A stretch of 64,000 nt of DNA from NCBI RefSeq assembly GCF_000019085.1, contig NC_010321.1:1437001-1501000 (forward strand). The letters run 5' to 3'. Under the pieces are notes generated by a model. That model saw only the letters and a program-made list of their open reading frames with translations, was not told the DNA's origin and made no database searches. Origin of the DNA: Thermoanaerobacter pseudethanolicus ATCC 33223. GTDB lineage: Bacteria > Bacillota > Thermoanaerobacteria > Thermoanaerobacterales > Thermoanaerobacteraceae. Below, in pieces: positions 63,291 to 64,000 of this stretch. The position numbers and the translations under genes are program-made. Numbering within the stretch: the stretch's first letter is position 1; every line of letters begins with the position of its first letter.

Positions 63291-64000
63291 TGTTGTATTT
63301 TGCACTTTTATATCTTTGTTGAGAATCCAAAATCTTTTTTCGTATTCTAATGCTTTGAGGAGTAACTTCCACTAATTCATCATTATCTATAAACTCTAAT
63401 GCTTCTTCTAAGGACATCTTTTTTACAGGAGATAGCCTCAAAGCCTCATCCGCCGTTGCAGACCTTAAATTTGTCACATGTTTTTTCTTACATACATTGA
63501 CATCAATATCTCCACTTCTTGAATTAACTCCCACAACCATCCCTTCATACACTTTTGTACCTGGCTCTATAAAAAGTGTCCCTCTCTCTTGAGCATTGTA
63601 AAGGCCATAAGTTGTCGCAACCCCCGTCTCAAAAGCTACAAGAGCGCCTCTCGTACGAGAAGGAATGTCTCCTTTGTAAGGTGCATAATCATAAAAGACA
63701 GAGGTCATTATGCCATTTCCTTTTGTATCTGTTAAAAATTCAGACCGATACCCTATTAAGCCTCGTGTAGGTATTTTAAACTTAAGCCTTATAGTTCCTG
63801 GCTTTAATGTGTGCATATCCATCAATTCAGCTTTTCTCGGTCCTAATTTTTCCATCACAACTCCCATATATTCTTCAGGAATATCTATTGTCAAAAGTTC
63901 AATAGGTTCCATTTTTACTCCATTTATTTCTTTAAAAATCACTGTAGGCTTAGAAACCTGTAATTCATACCCTTCCCGTCTCATAGTCTCAATTAAAATA
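63286..64000 (-). CDS. typA: TypA/BipA translational GTPase, C-terminal part (5' end outside window)
   Basis: The frame is open to the window edge, so about 238 C-terminal residues are seen; the GTPase domain is missing from the window. EEYMGVVMEKLGPRKAELMDM, RLKFKIPTRGLIGYRSEFLTDT, GIMTSVFYDYAPYKGDIPSR and NLRSATADEALRL identify the EF-G-V-like and BipA-specific domains. BipA helps 50S assembly and low-temperature or stress growth. Confidence 0.95.
   Translation of the reverse strand, partial: ILIETMRREGYELQVSKPTVIFKEINGVKMEPIELLTIDIPEEYMGVVMEKLGPRKAELMDMHTLKPGTIRLKFKIPTRGLIGYRSEFLTDTKGNGIMTSVFYDYAPYKGDIPSRTRGALVAFETGVATTYGLYNAQERGTLFIEPGTKVYEGMVVGVNSRSGDIDVNVCKKKHVTNLRSATADEALRLSPVKKMSLEEALEFIDNDELVEVTPQSIRIRKKILDSQQRYKSAKYNK

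Overview
This 64-kb AT-rich window comes from a thermophilic, anaerobic, spore-forming Firmicute, most probably Thermoanaerobacter or a close relative such as Caldanaerobacter. The evidence is the sporulation gene set (spoIIP, gpr, spoIVFA/FB, a Spo0E-like and a Spo0B-like gene), a trimeric NAD-linked [FeFe] hydrogenase, purple-purple-purple AT-rich codon use with frequent TTG/GTG starts, and a preQ1-I aptamer that matches, as far as I recall it, the well-known T. tengcongensis one. Species assignment is inference. Most genes lie on the minus strand in long housekeeping operons.

Layout. 1-7.7 kb (minus): hemW (cut by the window edge), lepA, a small membrane protein, a collapsed glycosyltransferase pseudogene, a membrane-anchored alkaline-phosphatase-fold protein, spoIIP and gpr. 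7.7-13.8 kb: a YvlD/holin-like membrane protein, rpsT (plus), then holA, comEC, an MBL hydrolase, a HAD hydrolase and an ECF S-component. 13.9-16.1 kb: a Spo0E-like gene, an unknown small gene, a decayed alanyl-tRNA-editing pseudogene, ilvE and a ferredoxin. 16.2-20.2 kb is a mobile island: tRNA-Gln(CUG) and tRNA-Glu(CUC), the 3' end of a group IIC intron, and a 3.2-kb three-gene transposon (zinc-ribbon protein, TniA/TnsB-like DDE transposase, ExeA/TnsC-like ATPase) with multi-repeat ends. 20.2-31.4 kb: gltX, a PgpA/YutG-like gene, comEA, dacF, asnB, a c-di-AMP riboswitch controlling an opine-dehydrogenase-like plus B12-dependent-mutase-like pair, a YheO-type regulator, rsfS, yqeK and nadD. 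31.5-33.4 kb: a full-length group IIC intron sitting just behind the obg terminator. 33.4-36.5 kb: obg, a mini-Spo0B, rpmA, prp, rplU and a LapA-domain gene. 36.6-37.9 kb: a GC-rich, strongly folded 242-bp element, then preQ1 riboswitch-queT-queF. 38-53.3 kb (minus): maf, radC, mreBCD, PBP2, minCDE, rodA, mgsA, spoIVFAB, two radical-SAM-associated genes and rng. 53.4-62.5 kb: the hydABC hydrogenase operon behind a Rex-like site, preceded by a module of sensory-hydrogenase-like, HATPase, DRTGG and PHP proteins, and a SPOR protein. 62.7-64 kb: a lytic transglycosylase and the 3' part of typA/bipA.

How it fits together. Cell shape and division (mreBCD, PBP2, rodA, minCDE), sporulation and ribosome assembly/stress (obg, rsfS, lepA, rplU/rpmA with the Prp protease) form the core. 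The accessory interest lies in the TnsBC-like transposon next to the truncated intron, the c-di-AMP-controlled B12/opine pair, the GC-rich structured element before queT, the H2-sensing module beside the hydrogenase operon, and two sporulation genes (spoIIP, spoIVFA) whose Shine-Dalgarno sequences are buried in hairpins.
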